Part shown: piece after piece, positions 1-7,916 of the stretch | Layout: each line of letters opens with the position of its first letter | Numbering within the stretch: position 1 is the stretch's first letter | Translations under genes and position numbers: made by a program | Notes under the pieces: model-generated | What the model was told of the DNA's origin: nothing | What the model saw: the letters and a program-made list of their open reading frames with translations, nothing else | The model's database searches: none | Origin: Prevotella sp. | Lineage (GTDB): Bacteria; Bacteroidota; Bacteroidia; Bacteroidales; Bacteroidaceae | Reading direction: 5' to 3' | Length of the DNA stretch: 64,000 nucleotides | Assembly: GCA_017471245.1 (NCBI GenBank) | Contig: JAFUVB010000005.1 | Coordinates: 1 to 64,000, forward strand

Positions 1-160
1 AATAATTAGAACGAATTCAATCCACAAATTATAATAATTCGCATGATGGTTACATACATTATTCGTGTCAGGCCACCTTTGTGGCCGAATTTATTCTAAT
101 TATTCTCATTCGTTTCTAAAAGAATAACGCATCTATATTAGCAGCACAAGCGTTCTTCCC
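1..160. repeat. Intergenic palindromic element, copy 1 (cut by window start)
   Basis: Nearly identical to 221-380, at an offset of exactly 220 bp, diverging only at the end. The copy contains a hairpin GGCCAC-CTTT-GTGGCC and ends in the complement of its beginning, so the complete element is a palindrome. No coding sequence is visible in it. Confidence 0.85.
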
Positions 161-207
161 TCCCACAAAAAAGGAAACTATTCCGCGAATTGATGTAAAC
201 TTCTTTC

Positions 208-380
208 TGAAACGAATGAGAATAATTAGAACGAATTCAATCCACAAATTATAATAATTCGCATGATGGTTACATACATTATTCGTGTCAGGCCACCTTT
301 GTGGCCGAATTTATTCTAATTATTCTCATTCGTTTCTAAAAGAATAGCACATCTATATTAGCAGAATAATTGTTCTTCCC
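208..380. repeat. Intergenic palindromic element, copy 2
   Basis: The outer arms are inverted repeats of about 30 bp with few mismatches: 208-238 pairs with 307-337. The centre carries a 6-bp GGCCAC/GTGGCC hairpin with a 4-base loop at 291-306. The core matches copy 1 at 1-160. A diverged relative of the arm plus the GGCCAC hairpin lies in opposite orientation at 7001-7051. The pattern resembles a mobile or REP-like non-coding repeat; no transposase is present. Confidence 0.8.
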
Positions 381-431
381 CCAACATTTATCAATATTTC
401 ATAATATTTTTGCAAAAAAACGCGCAAACTC

Positions 432-463
432 TTTGTACAACGGGAAAAAAGACGTATATTTGC
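432..463 (+). promoter_or_regulatory. Bacteroidota-type promoter P1
   Basis: TTTG at 432-435 and TATATTTGC at 455-463 are separated by 19 bp, matching the -33/-7 consensus of the Bacteroidota housekeeping sigma factor. It would drive a transcript through 470-836, either a long leader of the surface operon or a separate small RNA. Two 24-codon ORFs (516-590 and 596-670) lie in this stretch, but neither is recognisable. Confidence 0.6.
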
Positions 464-705
464 ATCATAAAACAAAGCAAAACATGATTTTTTAGTGATA
501 ACCCATTTAACCAGAATGCCTATGGAGGAAAGCAAAAACGCATTTGACAATTGTCGTTACTCATCGTGTAACATACCGAGGTGCGAGTGACAGACATGAA
601 AACATCAGAATCTACTTTAGTTACCTGCGTGCAACGCCTTATTTTAAAGGGAATGTATGCGAAATGTTAAAAAATGTTCATTTTGTGAAAAAATACATTG
701 AAATG

Positions 706-738
706 TTTGCGCAATATGATAATTAAGCGTATATTTGC
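706..738 (+). promoter_or_regulatory. Bacteroidota-type promoter P2 of the surface operon
   Basis: TTTG at 706-709 and TATATTTGC at 730-738 are 20 bp apart. The start of the 1361-aa lipoprotein gene is about 90 nt further on, giving an A/T-rich leader. This is the nearer of two promoters in front of the gene. Confidence 0.7.
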
Positions 739-836
739 ACAAATTTATTGTCATCTCTCCATTGGAGGGGTGCAGTATCGTGGAGAAAATAAAGCATAAA
801 GTATATAATTTAGTTTAATTTAATTTTTTTAGTCTA

Positions 837-3800
837 ATGAAAAAGAAAATTTTTAGTTCTTTGCTCTTGGTGGCAGTAGCTATTGCTTCCACGAGCATGT
901 TCGTTTCTTGTAAGGACTATGATGACGACATCAACAAGAATGCCAATGCCATCTCTGCCTTGCAGACTACGATCGATCAGCTGAAAGGACAACTTGACCA
1001 GACTTATCTGAAGATTGCAGATGCTCAGGCCAAGTATGCTACTTTGGCTGACACTTACACAAGGAGCCAGCTCTACACAAAGGACGAGGCTGACAAGGCT
1101 TTCGCAAAGAAGGCTCTTGAGAATCAGTTTGAGAATTGGACAAAAGGCGTTGCTGATGCTCAGACTTTGAAGGATCTCATTGACAAACTTCAGAAGTTCA
1201 ACGATGAGAATCAGGGTGGTTACCTCAAAGCTGATGACCAGCGTTTCCTTGACCTCGTCGATTTCTTGAACGGTTTCGACCAGACGCTTGCTACGAAACT
1301 GCAAGACTATGTGACAAACGCAGGTCTGAACACTCGTCTTAGCCCAATCGAGTCTGCTTTCAAGAACCTTGAAGTTCAGGAAGGCTTGTTCGCTACATGG
1401 AAGACGATGCTTGCTGATCACGAAAATACTCTTAACAGCCTCGGCATCACACTGACAGAGGCTGAGAAGAAAAAGTTCGACGACCTGTCAAGCTGGTACG
1501 ACACTCAGAAGGATTTCATCGCTGGTCTTCCCAAAAACCTCGGCGACTTCACAGAGGATGATATTAAGACTCTGAAGGATAAGATGAAGGACATCAAGGA
1601 TATGACAAATCAGGTGGCTGGTCCTACTCTCGATGAGATCCAGTATATGATTGATCAGGTGCTCACAGGCATGCAGTTCTATCCGATGTACTACATTGGT
1701 GGTATCGAGACAATCGAAGTTCCCGTTCTCGCTTATCAGCCCATCATCACAAAGGCTGGTGAGAAGAAGGGTGAGCACTTTGAGTATAGCCCGAATGCAA
1801 TCTATGGAAGTCTCCAGACTGCCGACGGTATTGCTGAGTTGGATATCAACGAGCTCTACAACTTGGAGCTTGGTTCAATTTCTCCTGATAATGTTTCTCC
1901 TTGGGTGCTCAATGGTTACTTTGGATTGGTGAGCGAAGTGAAGAACAAGACTTACACCTACATGGAGTCTACTCTGACAGGTAACGCTTACTATCATATC
2001 AATCCTACAACAGCTAACCTCGAAGGTTATGATGCTAAGTTCTTGGATCACAAGGCTTATGCTATCGAGGCTATTGCTTCTCCAACAGAAATTCAGGCTC
2101 AGGGTGGCAAGTATGTTCTCGATCCTGATTACAAGAAGTTGACTGAGGCTGACATGCTGAAGTCTTCTGGCCGTTATGTTGCATCTAACTACGAGAAGAT
2201 GGACAATGGTCTGTTGAAGGTTAACATCGCATTCAAGGATCACAAGCAGTTCCGCGACTACATTCTTGAAGTTCTCAACAATGCTGATGTGATGACAATC
2301 CAGAATGGTGATCTCCAGCTCAATGCTACTGCTGTGAAGTATCAGAGCAACATCGACGTTGTGGCTCTCCAGATGACAAAGGACGACAAGACCGTTACAT
2401 CTGACTATGCAGCTGTTTGCCCGGCTATCTATCATGTTCGTCACATTGTTGACGTTCAGCCGACTGAGACAAAGACATCTGCTAAGGACAGCAAGTGGGC
2501 ATTTGCTGAGACTATGCCTAAGTGCGACCTCACTGAGGCTATGAAGGCTTGGTGGGCAGCAGAGTTCAAGGATATGGCTCGTGTTCACGAGATTCGTCCT
2601 CTCTTCATGACTGCTGCTTCGTGCGTTGCTGATGTTCCTACTCACATGGTTAACTATCAGAAGGAATTCAATGTACGTGAGTGGATACGTACTCACTATA
2701 CATACATTGCTCCTGAGTCTACTCTCCGTGAGGAATTCCTCCACAAGCAGGGTAATACCATCGAGGAAGATGATGCACTTTTGGAGAAGCTCGGTCTGCA
2801 CTATGAGTATCATCTCGTACGCTATGCTGAGGGTCAGAACGTAACAGAGGAAACAAACCACCTCGAGCACCTGAACGCAGCTGGTGAGAGCGTTGCTTCT
2901 AAGGACAACATCGATCCAGATCCACTGAGCCCAATTTTCATCGCTCGTTCTGTTGACACACGCACTGGTGAGACAATCTTCGGACAGCCTGCAATTGCTG
3001 ACCGTTATACTATCGACCGTGAGCCGTTGATCCGCGTTGAGCTGAAGAACACTAAGGGTGAGACTATCGAGGCTGGTTACATCAAGGTTATCATCAGCGA
3101 GGAAGAAGTTGTTGAAAAGATTCCACCAGTGACCGTAAATCACGACTTTGAGGGTCCGTACTATGTGAATTGTGCTGAGCTCGGTGACGAGATGACATGG
3201 AGCGAGGTTGAGAACATTATTCTTGCTGCTAAGGACGATGAAGGTAACTACATCCTCAAGAACATGACTAAGAATGAGTTCGACGAGTACTATGACGCTG
3301 ATGTTAATGCTGACGGTGTATTCAACCGCTATACAGAGGCTGATGCTACCAAGATCGACAAGAACCCGTTCGGTGAAATCACAATGAAGATCGACCCGAA
3401 GGAGAAGGAGACAAGCGTTGTACGTTGGGAGATTGGTGAGCCGAAGATCACTAAGGATCTTAAGCTGTTCACTAATACCGATGCTGGTCAGAAGTATCTT
3501 GAGCTTGCAAACAACGAAGACAATACTTTGAAGCAGAATGGTAAGGCTCTCGAAACTTACATCCGTTTCGTTCCGAAGGAAAGTGCTCCGGGTTCATACC
3601 CAGTTGCTTATCTGAAGTTGACTATTCCTGTTAAGAAGATCAACTATGCAATTGGTCTCGTACAGAATAAGGTTCTTGACTACTGGTATAAGTTGAACTC
3701 TGGTGTTGGTGCTGACCGTGTGAATGGTGTTATAGTTGACGATAACGAAACTCACATGAACGTTCCTACTCCAAAGGATCAGACTACAGTTCTTACCACT

Positions 3801-4922
3801 GACGACTTCAAGAAAGATCTCTATGGATTCTTCTACAATCCTGAGAAGGACAACGAGAAACTGTCTATGGACAAGCGCATTGAGCACAACATCCTTGACT
3901 GGAAGACCGATATGGAGAAGTTTGGCGAGCTGTCTAAGCACGGAACATTCAAGCTGGTTGAACCAAATGATCAGAACTCTCGCGTTCTTTATAAGAATGG
4001 TTGGAAGGTAACAGGCTACTCTGGTGATGTATATGTACTCAAGGTAACAGATATCACTACCAAGGAAGATGGATCAACAGAGCAGTACATTACTGCAACA
4101 AAGGACGGTGTGACAGAATCTATCGTTTCGTTGATCTACACTCCGGATGATCCTTCAACAAATGCTACTCTTGATGACAATGAAGAAACAGCCGTACTTC
4201 AGTTGTTGGAGTCTGAATATGGCTATGACATCATGAACAAGGTTGGTCATACATACCTGACTGAGGAAGATGAGACCTTCACTGCATTCATTGAGGTTGT
4301 TAACGAAGAGGCTTGCTACTCATTCATTGAGAATCCATACTTCAATGTTCGCTTCCTCCGTCCAATCAACTGGTACCCGAAGGAGCCGAATAACCTGAAG
4401 GATGCTTGGAATGAGAAGCAGACTATCAAGCTGAGCGAGTTCGTTGCATTCAACGATTGGCGTACAACTGACAACACGAATCCTGATATTGCTAACTACA
4501 CTGGTAAGTCTTATCCAGTACTCGAGAAGCTGAAGAATGCTATCTACGAGGGTGAGCAGACCACTTACAAGTACTACGGCATCACTATCAAGTCTAACGA
4601 CAAGGAGTGTGTGACCGACTTGGCAATGGGTAAGTCTGAGCGTGTTAAGATTAATGGTGACGATAATATCAATGCCGCTATTGCTAAGGGCGATCTGAAG
4701 AAGACTTATGTATTCACAGACTTCGACTTCACATTCGACGGTACTGATACTTACACCTACTACAACAACGAGGGTAACCTGGGTAACTTCCACATCTACG
4801 TTCCTCTCTACATCATGTACACATTCTCACCGTGGGAGACTGAACATCTGTTCATCCGTACATGGAGTGCCGTAACTGTGAAGGAAACTGTAAACAACCC
4901 GCAGACAGCAAAGAAGAACTAA
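837..4922 (+). CDS. Large surface lipoprotein with coiled-coil N-terminus (unknown function)
   Basis: A 1361-residue protein. It begins with a lipoprotein signal peptide whose lipobox is FVSC, so Cys22 should be acylated and the protein anchored in a membrane, probably the outer one. Residues about 30-90 are rich in A, Q, L and K in a heptad-like pattern (coiled coil). The rest is a long acidic, Tyr- and Asp-rich region typical of exported beta-rich proteins, and I do not recognise a domain. Codon choice is strongly restricted (GCT, GGT, AAG and CGT dominate), more so than in most of the window, which indicates very high expression. It is the first gene of an operon with a small lipoprotein and an OmpA-like protein, so a structural or surface-layer-like role is an inference. 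A terminator hairpin follows within 35 nt. Confidence 0.85.
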   Translation: MKKKIFSSLLLVAVAIASTSMFVSCKDYDDDINKNANAISALQTTIDQLKGQLDQTYLKIADAQAKYATLADTYTRSQLYTKDEADKAFAKKALENQFENWTKGVADAQTLKDLIDKLQKFNDENQGGYLKADDQRFLDLVDFLNGFDQTLATKLQDYVTNAGLNTRLSPIESAFKNLEVQEGLFATWKTMLADHENTLNSLGITLTEAEKKKFDDLSSWYDTQKDFIAGLPKNLGDFTEDDIKTLKDKMKDIKDMTNQVAGPTLDEIQYMIDQVLTGMQFYPMYYIGGIETIEVPVLAYQPIITKAGEKKGEHFEYSPNAIYGSLQTADGIAELDINELYNLELGSISPDNVSPWVLNGYFGLVSEVKNKTYTYMESTLTGNAYYHINPTTANLEGYDAKFLDHKAYAIEAIASPTEIQAQGGKYVLDPDYKKLTEADMLKSSGRYVASNYEKMDNGLLKVNIAFKDHKQFRDYILEVLNNADVMTIQNGDLQLNATAVKYQSNIDVVALQMTKDDKTVTSDYAAVCPAIYHVRHIVDVQPTETKTSAKDSKWAFAETMPKCDLTEAMKAWWAAEFKDMARVHEIRPLFMTAASCVADVPTHMVNYQKEFNVREWIRTHYTYIAPESTLREEFLHKQGNTIEEDDALLEKLGLHYEYHLVRYAEGQNVTEETNHLEHLNAAGESVASKDNIDPDPLSPIFIARSVDTRTGETIFGQPAIADRYTIDREPLIRVELKNTKGETIEAGYIKVIISEEEVVEKIPPVTVNHDFEGPYYVNCAELGDEMTWSEVENIILAAKDDEGNYILKNMTKNEFDEYYDADVNADGVFNRYTEADATKIDKNPFGEITMKIDPKEKETSVVRWEIGEPKITKDLKLFTNTDAGQKYLELANNEDNTLKQNGKALETYIRFVPKESAPGSYPVAYLKLTIPVKKINYAIGLVQNKVLDYWYKLNSGVGADRVNGVIVDDNETHMNVPTPKDQTTVLTTDDFKKDLYGFFYNPEKDNEKLSMDKRIEHNILDWKTDMEKFGELSKHGTFKLVEPNDQNSRVLYKNGWKVTGYSGDVYVLKVTDITTKEDGSTEQYITATKDGVTESIVSLIYTPDDPSTNATLDDNEETAVLQLLESEYGYDIMNKVGHTYLTEEDETFTAFIEVVNEEACYSFIENPYFNVRFLRPINWYPKEPNNLKDAWNEKQTIKLSEFVAFNDWRTTDNTNPDIANYTGKSYPVLEKLKNAIYEGEQTTYKYYGITIKSNDKECVTDLAMGKSERVKINGDDNINAAIAKGDLKKTYVFTDFDFTFDGTDTYTYYNNEGNLGNFHIYVPLYIMYTFSPWETEHLFIRTWSAVTVKETVNNPQTAKKN

Positions 4923-4956
4923 TTAGATAACCTGTCTAATTAAGGATACTAACAAG

Positions 4957-4985
4957 GGGGTGTCAACTCGTTGGCACCCCTTTTT
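4957..4985 (+). terminator. Intercistronic intrinsic terminator
   Basis: A 10-bp stem (4957-4966 with 4971-4980, one G-U pair), a CTCG loop and a run of five T form a classical terminator. The next gene starts only 20 bp later with no room for a promoter, so it probably acts as a partial terminator that lowers expression of the downstream genes. A weaker hairpin (4921-4927 with 4935-4941) lies just upstream. Confidence 0.8.
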
Positions 4986-5005
4986 AAACAAAAATAATTT
5001 TTATA

Positions 5006-5530
5006 ATGAAGAAGAATTCTATATGGGTGGTGTTGTTCGCCATATTGATGGTCGCTGTTGTCGTTTCGTGCAAGAAAAAGCAAGAAAAGACCGTTGATGA
5101 GATTGTTGCAGAAATGAGAAAACCTCAGTTTGACGTTACTCAGGCTGATACTGCCGAGGTAATGAGCTTGGTGGATCACTATCTGCAGCTGCTCAGAGAC
5201 AAGCAGATCGAAGATGCTGTGGCGATGCTTTACTTCTATCAGAATGATTCTGTAGTTCCTCTTCCCAAGCGTATGGCGGTTAGGCAGATGGGTATCTTCA
5301 ATACGTTCAAGGGTGTGAGATACGATGTTGAGAAGCTCGTTTTCCTCACTCCTATTGACAATGAAGTGGTCTACCTCGCCACGCTGTTTGAGAAACAGGA
5401 GAATGATCCTCGTCCCAACGAGATGCGTTTCGTGCTGAAGCCTATCCGCATTGATGGCAAGTGGTATCTCACCGTTGCCGACTCTCCGACGAGCACCATT
5501 AACCTGAAAGGTACAAATATTGATTATTAA
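5006..5530 (+). CDS. Small lipoprotein, OmpA-operon associated
   Basis: A 174-residue protein with a lipoprotein signal peptide ending in VVSC, followed by a Lys-rich stretch (KKKQEK). The remainder is one small domain. The pattern of a helical segment with a C-terminal strand pair (FVLKPIRIDGKWYLTV) is reminiscent of NTF2/DUF4878-like folds, but this is only a resemblance and no function can be given. The gene lies between the large lipoprotein gene (with a terminator between them) and the ompA-like gene 18 nt downstream. It is therefore co-transcribed with ompA and may be a partner in the envelope. Confidence 0.8.
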   Translation: MKKNSIWVVLFAILMVAVVVSCKKKQEKTVDEIVAEMRKPQFDVTQADTAEVMSLVDHYLQLLRDKQIEDAVAMLYFYQNDSVVPLPKRMAVRQMGIFNTFKGVRYDVEKLVFLTPIDNEVVYLATLFEKQENDPRPNEMRFVLKPIRIDGKWYLTVADSPTSTINLKGTNIDY

Positions 5531-5548
5531 ATTTAAAAACGGAAGTAT

Positions 5549-6691
5549 ATGAAATTTTTCAGAACACTTTTGGCTGCTGCACTTCTCTCTGTAAGTGCAT
5601 CTGTAATGGCTCAGGCAACTTATACTGATGCTGAAGGCAACAAGTATGAGTTCAAGAAGCACGCTTTCCTGACTCTTCAGGGCGGTTTGCAGTATACGCT
5701 CGGCGAAGCTAAGACAAGCAAGCTCTTCTCTCCGAATGCTCAGTTAGGTCTGGGCTATCAGTTCACTCCTGTATTCGGTGCTCGCATCCAGGCTAACGCT
5801 TGGCAGAGCAAGGGCGGCTGGAACGGATATTCTGCTCGCGTAGGTGCTGAAGCCATCACTGCTGACTATAAGTATAAGTATGTTGCTCCGGGTCTTGACT
5901 TCATGTTCAACCTCAGCAACCTGTTCTGCGGATGGAATCCCAACCGCGTGTTCAATGTGACTGCTTTCCTCGGTGGCGGTGCTAACGTTGCCTTTGGAAA
6001 TGACGAAGTTCAGGACATTGCTGCCAGTATTAAGAATGACCTCGGTGCTTACGAGCTCGAGTATCTGTGGGATGGCACAAAGGTTCGTCCTTTCGGACGT
6101 GCTGGTATCGACCTCGGTTTCCGTCTGAGCGATGCTGTTAGCCTCTTGGTTGAGGGTAACGCCAACATCCTTTCTGACAAGTACAACTCAAAGAAAGCTG
6201 GCAATGCAGACTGGTATTTCAATGGTTTGATCGGTCTTCGCATCAACTTGGGCAAGAGCTATACCAAGACTGCTCCTGCTCCAGCACCAGCTCCTGCTCC
6301 AGTAGAGCAGAAGTATGTTGAGCCGACACCTGCTCCAGCACCAGCTCCTCCAGCACCAGTTAAGATTGAACCGATCCGTCGTGACATCTTCTTCACCATC
6401 AACTCTATCACTATCACTGAGACAGAGCAGAAGAAGGTGAAGGATATCGCTGACTACCTGGCTAAGTATCCTAACGCAAAGGTTGTTGTTAGCGGCTATG
6501 CTGACAAGGGTACTGGTAATGCTCAGATCAACGCTCGCCTCGCTGCTCAGCGTGCAGACATCGTTGTCCGCGACCTGAAGGAGAAGTATGGCGTTAGCGC
6601 TGACCGCATTACTTACAGCAGCTATGGTGATACCGTACAGCCATTCGCTGAGAATGACCTGAACCGTGTATCTATCTGTATCGCTGAATAA
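5549..6691 (+). CDS. OmpA-family outer membrane protein
   Basis: A 380-residue protein with a type I signal peptide ending in VMAQ. Residues about 25-235 form an N-terminal beta-barrel with alternating aromatic strands (GLQYTLGEAKTSKLF, GLGYQFTPVFGAR). Residues about 240-275 are a Pro/Ala linker of APAPAP repeats. The C-terminal OmpA domain keeps the peptidoglycan-binding pattern, with the Asp of SGYADKG and the Arg of LAAQRA. It anchors the outer membrane to the cell wall. Codon use is as biased as in the first gene of the operon, as expected for an abundant porin-like protein. It is the last gene before a strong terminator. Confidence 0.95.
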   Translation: MKFFRTLLAAALLSVSASVMAQATYTDAEGNKYEFKKHAFLTLQGGLQYTLGEAKTSKLFSPNAQLGLGYQFTPVFGARIQANAWQSKGGWNGYSARVGAEAITADYKYKYVAPGLDFMFNLSNLFCGWNPNRVFNVTAFLGGGANVAFGNDEVQDIAASIKNDLGAYELEYLWDGTKVRPFGRAGIDLGFRLSDAVSLLVEGNANILSDKYNSKKAGNADWYFNGLIGLRINLGKSYTKTAPAPAPAPAPVEQKYVEPTPAPAPAPPAPVKIEPIRRDIFFTINSITITETEQKKVKDIADYLAKYPNAKVVVSGYADKGTGNAQINARLAAQRADIVVRDLKEKYGVSADRITYSSYGDTVQPFAENDLNRVSICIAE

Positions 6692-6746
6692 ATTAAACTT
6701 TATCCACGATCTTGAGAGGATGTGATTCTCTCTCAAGGAAATAAAA

Positions 6747-6787
6747 AAAGAGCATCGCCTTTTTTGCGATGCTCTTTACTTTTTTCT
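6747..6787 (+). terminator. Strong intrinsic terminator after ompA-like gene
   Basis: A perfect 12-bp stem (6747-6758 with 6766-6777), a 7-base loop and a T-rich tail ACTTTTTT. It ends the surface operon about 55 nt after the stop codon. Confidence 0.9.
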
Positions 6788-6799
6788 GTAGTTCTTTTT

Positions 6800-6935
6800 T
6801 CTTTAAAACGTATCGTTCACGCTTATTCTCGTTTTTCTTTTAAACGTAACATTCGCACTTATTCGCGTTTTTCTTTTAAACGTAACATTCACGCTTATAT
6901 TCCTTTTTCTTTTTTTAAACGTAAATCTATGTAAA
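6800..6935. repeat. 36-bp tandem repeat
   Basis: The motif TTTAAACGTAACATTC recurs, with AAACG at 6806, 6842, 6878 and 6917, giving periods of 36, 36 and 39 bp. It lies immediately behind the terminator. The period is a multiple of three, which opens a spurious ORF with a 12-residue repeat. I see no gene in 6692-7053. Confidence 0.8.
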
Positions 6936-7000
6936 TAATACGCGAATTATCATAAATGATTATGGTTCTTCTTTCGCACGTTAGTAGAATAAATGAGTTT

Positions 7001-7051
7001 CTTTGGAAACGAATTGGAATAATTTGAATAATTACGGCCACAAATGTGGCC
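7001..7051. repeat. Diverged inverted copy of the 1-380 palindromic element
   Basis: The stretch AAACGAATTGGAATAATTTG, followed a few bases later by GGCCACAAATGTGGCC, matches the complement of 291-337 with a few changes. The same element family therefore flanks both ends of the surface operon. Confidence 0.6.
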
Positions 7052-7053
7052 TT

Positions 7054-7782
7054 CTATTCTGTTGTATCTTCAATTACTGACGGCTGTTCTATCTCACCGT
7101 CGCGCATACTGGTATCTTCAGTCACTGACGGTTGTTCTATCTCACCGTCGCGCAGATGGATGGTGCGGTCGGTGATGGCGGCAAGCGACTCATCATGCGT
7201 TACAATCACGAAGGTCTGACCGAACTTGTCGCGCAGTTCGAAGAACAGCTGGTGCAGTTCCGTTTTGTTTTTCGAGTCTAAGCTGCCGCTTGGCTCATCG
7301 GCAAGTATCACGTCGGGATGGTTCACCAAGGCGCGTGCCACAGCTACGCGCTGCTTCTCACCGCCAGAGAGTTCGTTTGGCTTATGGCTTGCTCTGTCGC
7401 TCAGTCCCATGAAAGTGAGGAGTTCCTCAGCGCGTTTCTTCGCTTCGCTGTGCGATGCTCCCGATATAAAGGCAGGAATCATCACGTTTTCTAATGCCGT
7501 GAATTCCGGCAGGAGCTGGTGGAACTGAAACACAAAACCGATATGTTTGTTTCTGAACACCGACAATTGTTTCTTGTTCATGGTGCTGGTGTCAGTTCCG
7601 TCGATGATGATGCTACCGCTGTCGGGCTTGTCGAGTGTGCCGATAATCTGCAGTAAGGTGGTCTTGCCGGCACCGCTGGGACCAACGATGCTGACGATTT
7701 CTCCTTTCTCAATGGTGAGGTCGATGCCTTTCAACACCTGAAGGTCGCCAAAACTCTTCTTAATATTCTTAATTTCTATCAT
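7054..7782 (-). CDS. LolD/MacB-type ABC transporter ATP-binding protein
   Basis: A 242-residue ATPase starting at [12 protein letters not shown]. Walker A is GPSGAGKTT, the signature is LSGGEKQR and Walker B is [12 protein letters not shown], the pattern of the LolD/MacB/FtsE class that drives lipoprotein release or efflux permeases. No permease is adjacent, so the partner is elsewhere. The reading frame stays open 41 codons upstream through an Ile/Ser/Pro repeat. That extension is encoded by a 9-bp tandem repeat and is not typical of the family, so the internal Met was chosen as start. The C-terminus ends in a duplicated 16-residue unit ([14 protein letters not shown]) from a 48-bp tandem duplication. 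It follows the antiporter gene in the same direction. Confidence 0.85.
   Translation of the reverse strand: MIEIKNIKKSFGDLQVLKGIDLTIEKGEIVSIVGPSGAGKTTLLQIIGTLDKPDSGSIIIDGTDTSTMNKKQLSVFRNKHIGFVFQFHQLLPEFTALENVMIPAFISGASHSEAKKRAEELLTFMGLSDRASHKPNELSGGEKQRVAVARALVNHPDVILADEPSGSLDSKNKTELHQLFFELRDKFGQTFVIVTHDESLAAITDRTIHLRDGEIEQPSVTEDTSMRDGEIEQPSVIEDTTE
7064..7154. repeat. 48-bp tandem duplication inside the ATPase gene
   Basis: 7064-7106 and 7112-7154 are the same unit with three or four substitutions. The period of 48 bp keeps the frame and adds 16 residues at the C-terminus of the ATPase. Confidence 0.8.
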
Positions 7783-7812
7783 ATTGTTGTTGTTTTCGGT
7801 TTCTTTTTTTGG

Positions 7813-7902
7813 ACTTATAGGGCTTATAGGGCGTATAGGTCTTATAGGACTTATGGGGCAAATAGGGCTTATAAGGCTAATAAGGGTTATAGGCTGATAG
7901 GC
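7813..7902. repeat. 9-bp tandem repeat (nine to ten units)
   Basis: Consecutive 9-mers of the form (A/G)CTTATAGG run without interruption from 7813 to 7893, with a weaker tenth unit. They sit between the antiporter stop and the ATPase start, about 30 bp upstream of the latter. On the minus strand this part of the message is a CCTATAAGC repeat. Confidence 0.9.
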
Positions 7903-7916
7903 CATTTTGGGCTGCC

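Noticed and set aside
353-550. 65-codon minus-strand ORF
   Set aside because: Overlaps the palindromic repeat and the P1 promoter; no recognisable feature.
6722-6934. 70-codon ORF with a 12-residue repeat
   Set aside because: It starts inside the hairpin region behind the ompA-like gene and is produced by the 36-bp tandem repeat; there is no ribosome site or promoter.
7783-7905. N-terminal extension of the LolD-type ATPase
   Set aside because: Encoded by the 9-bp repeat and absent from the family; the internal Met gives the standard start.
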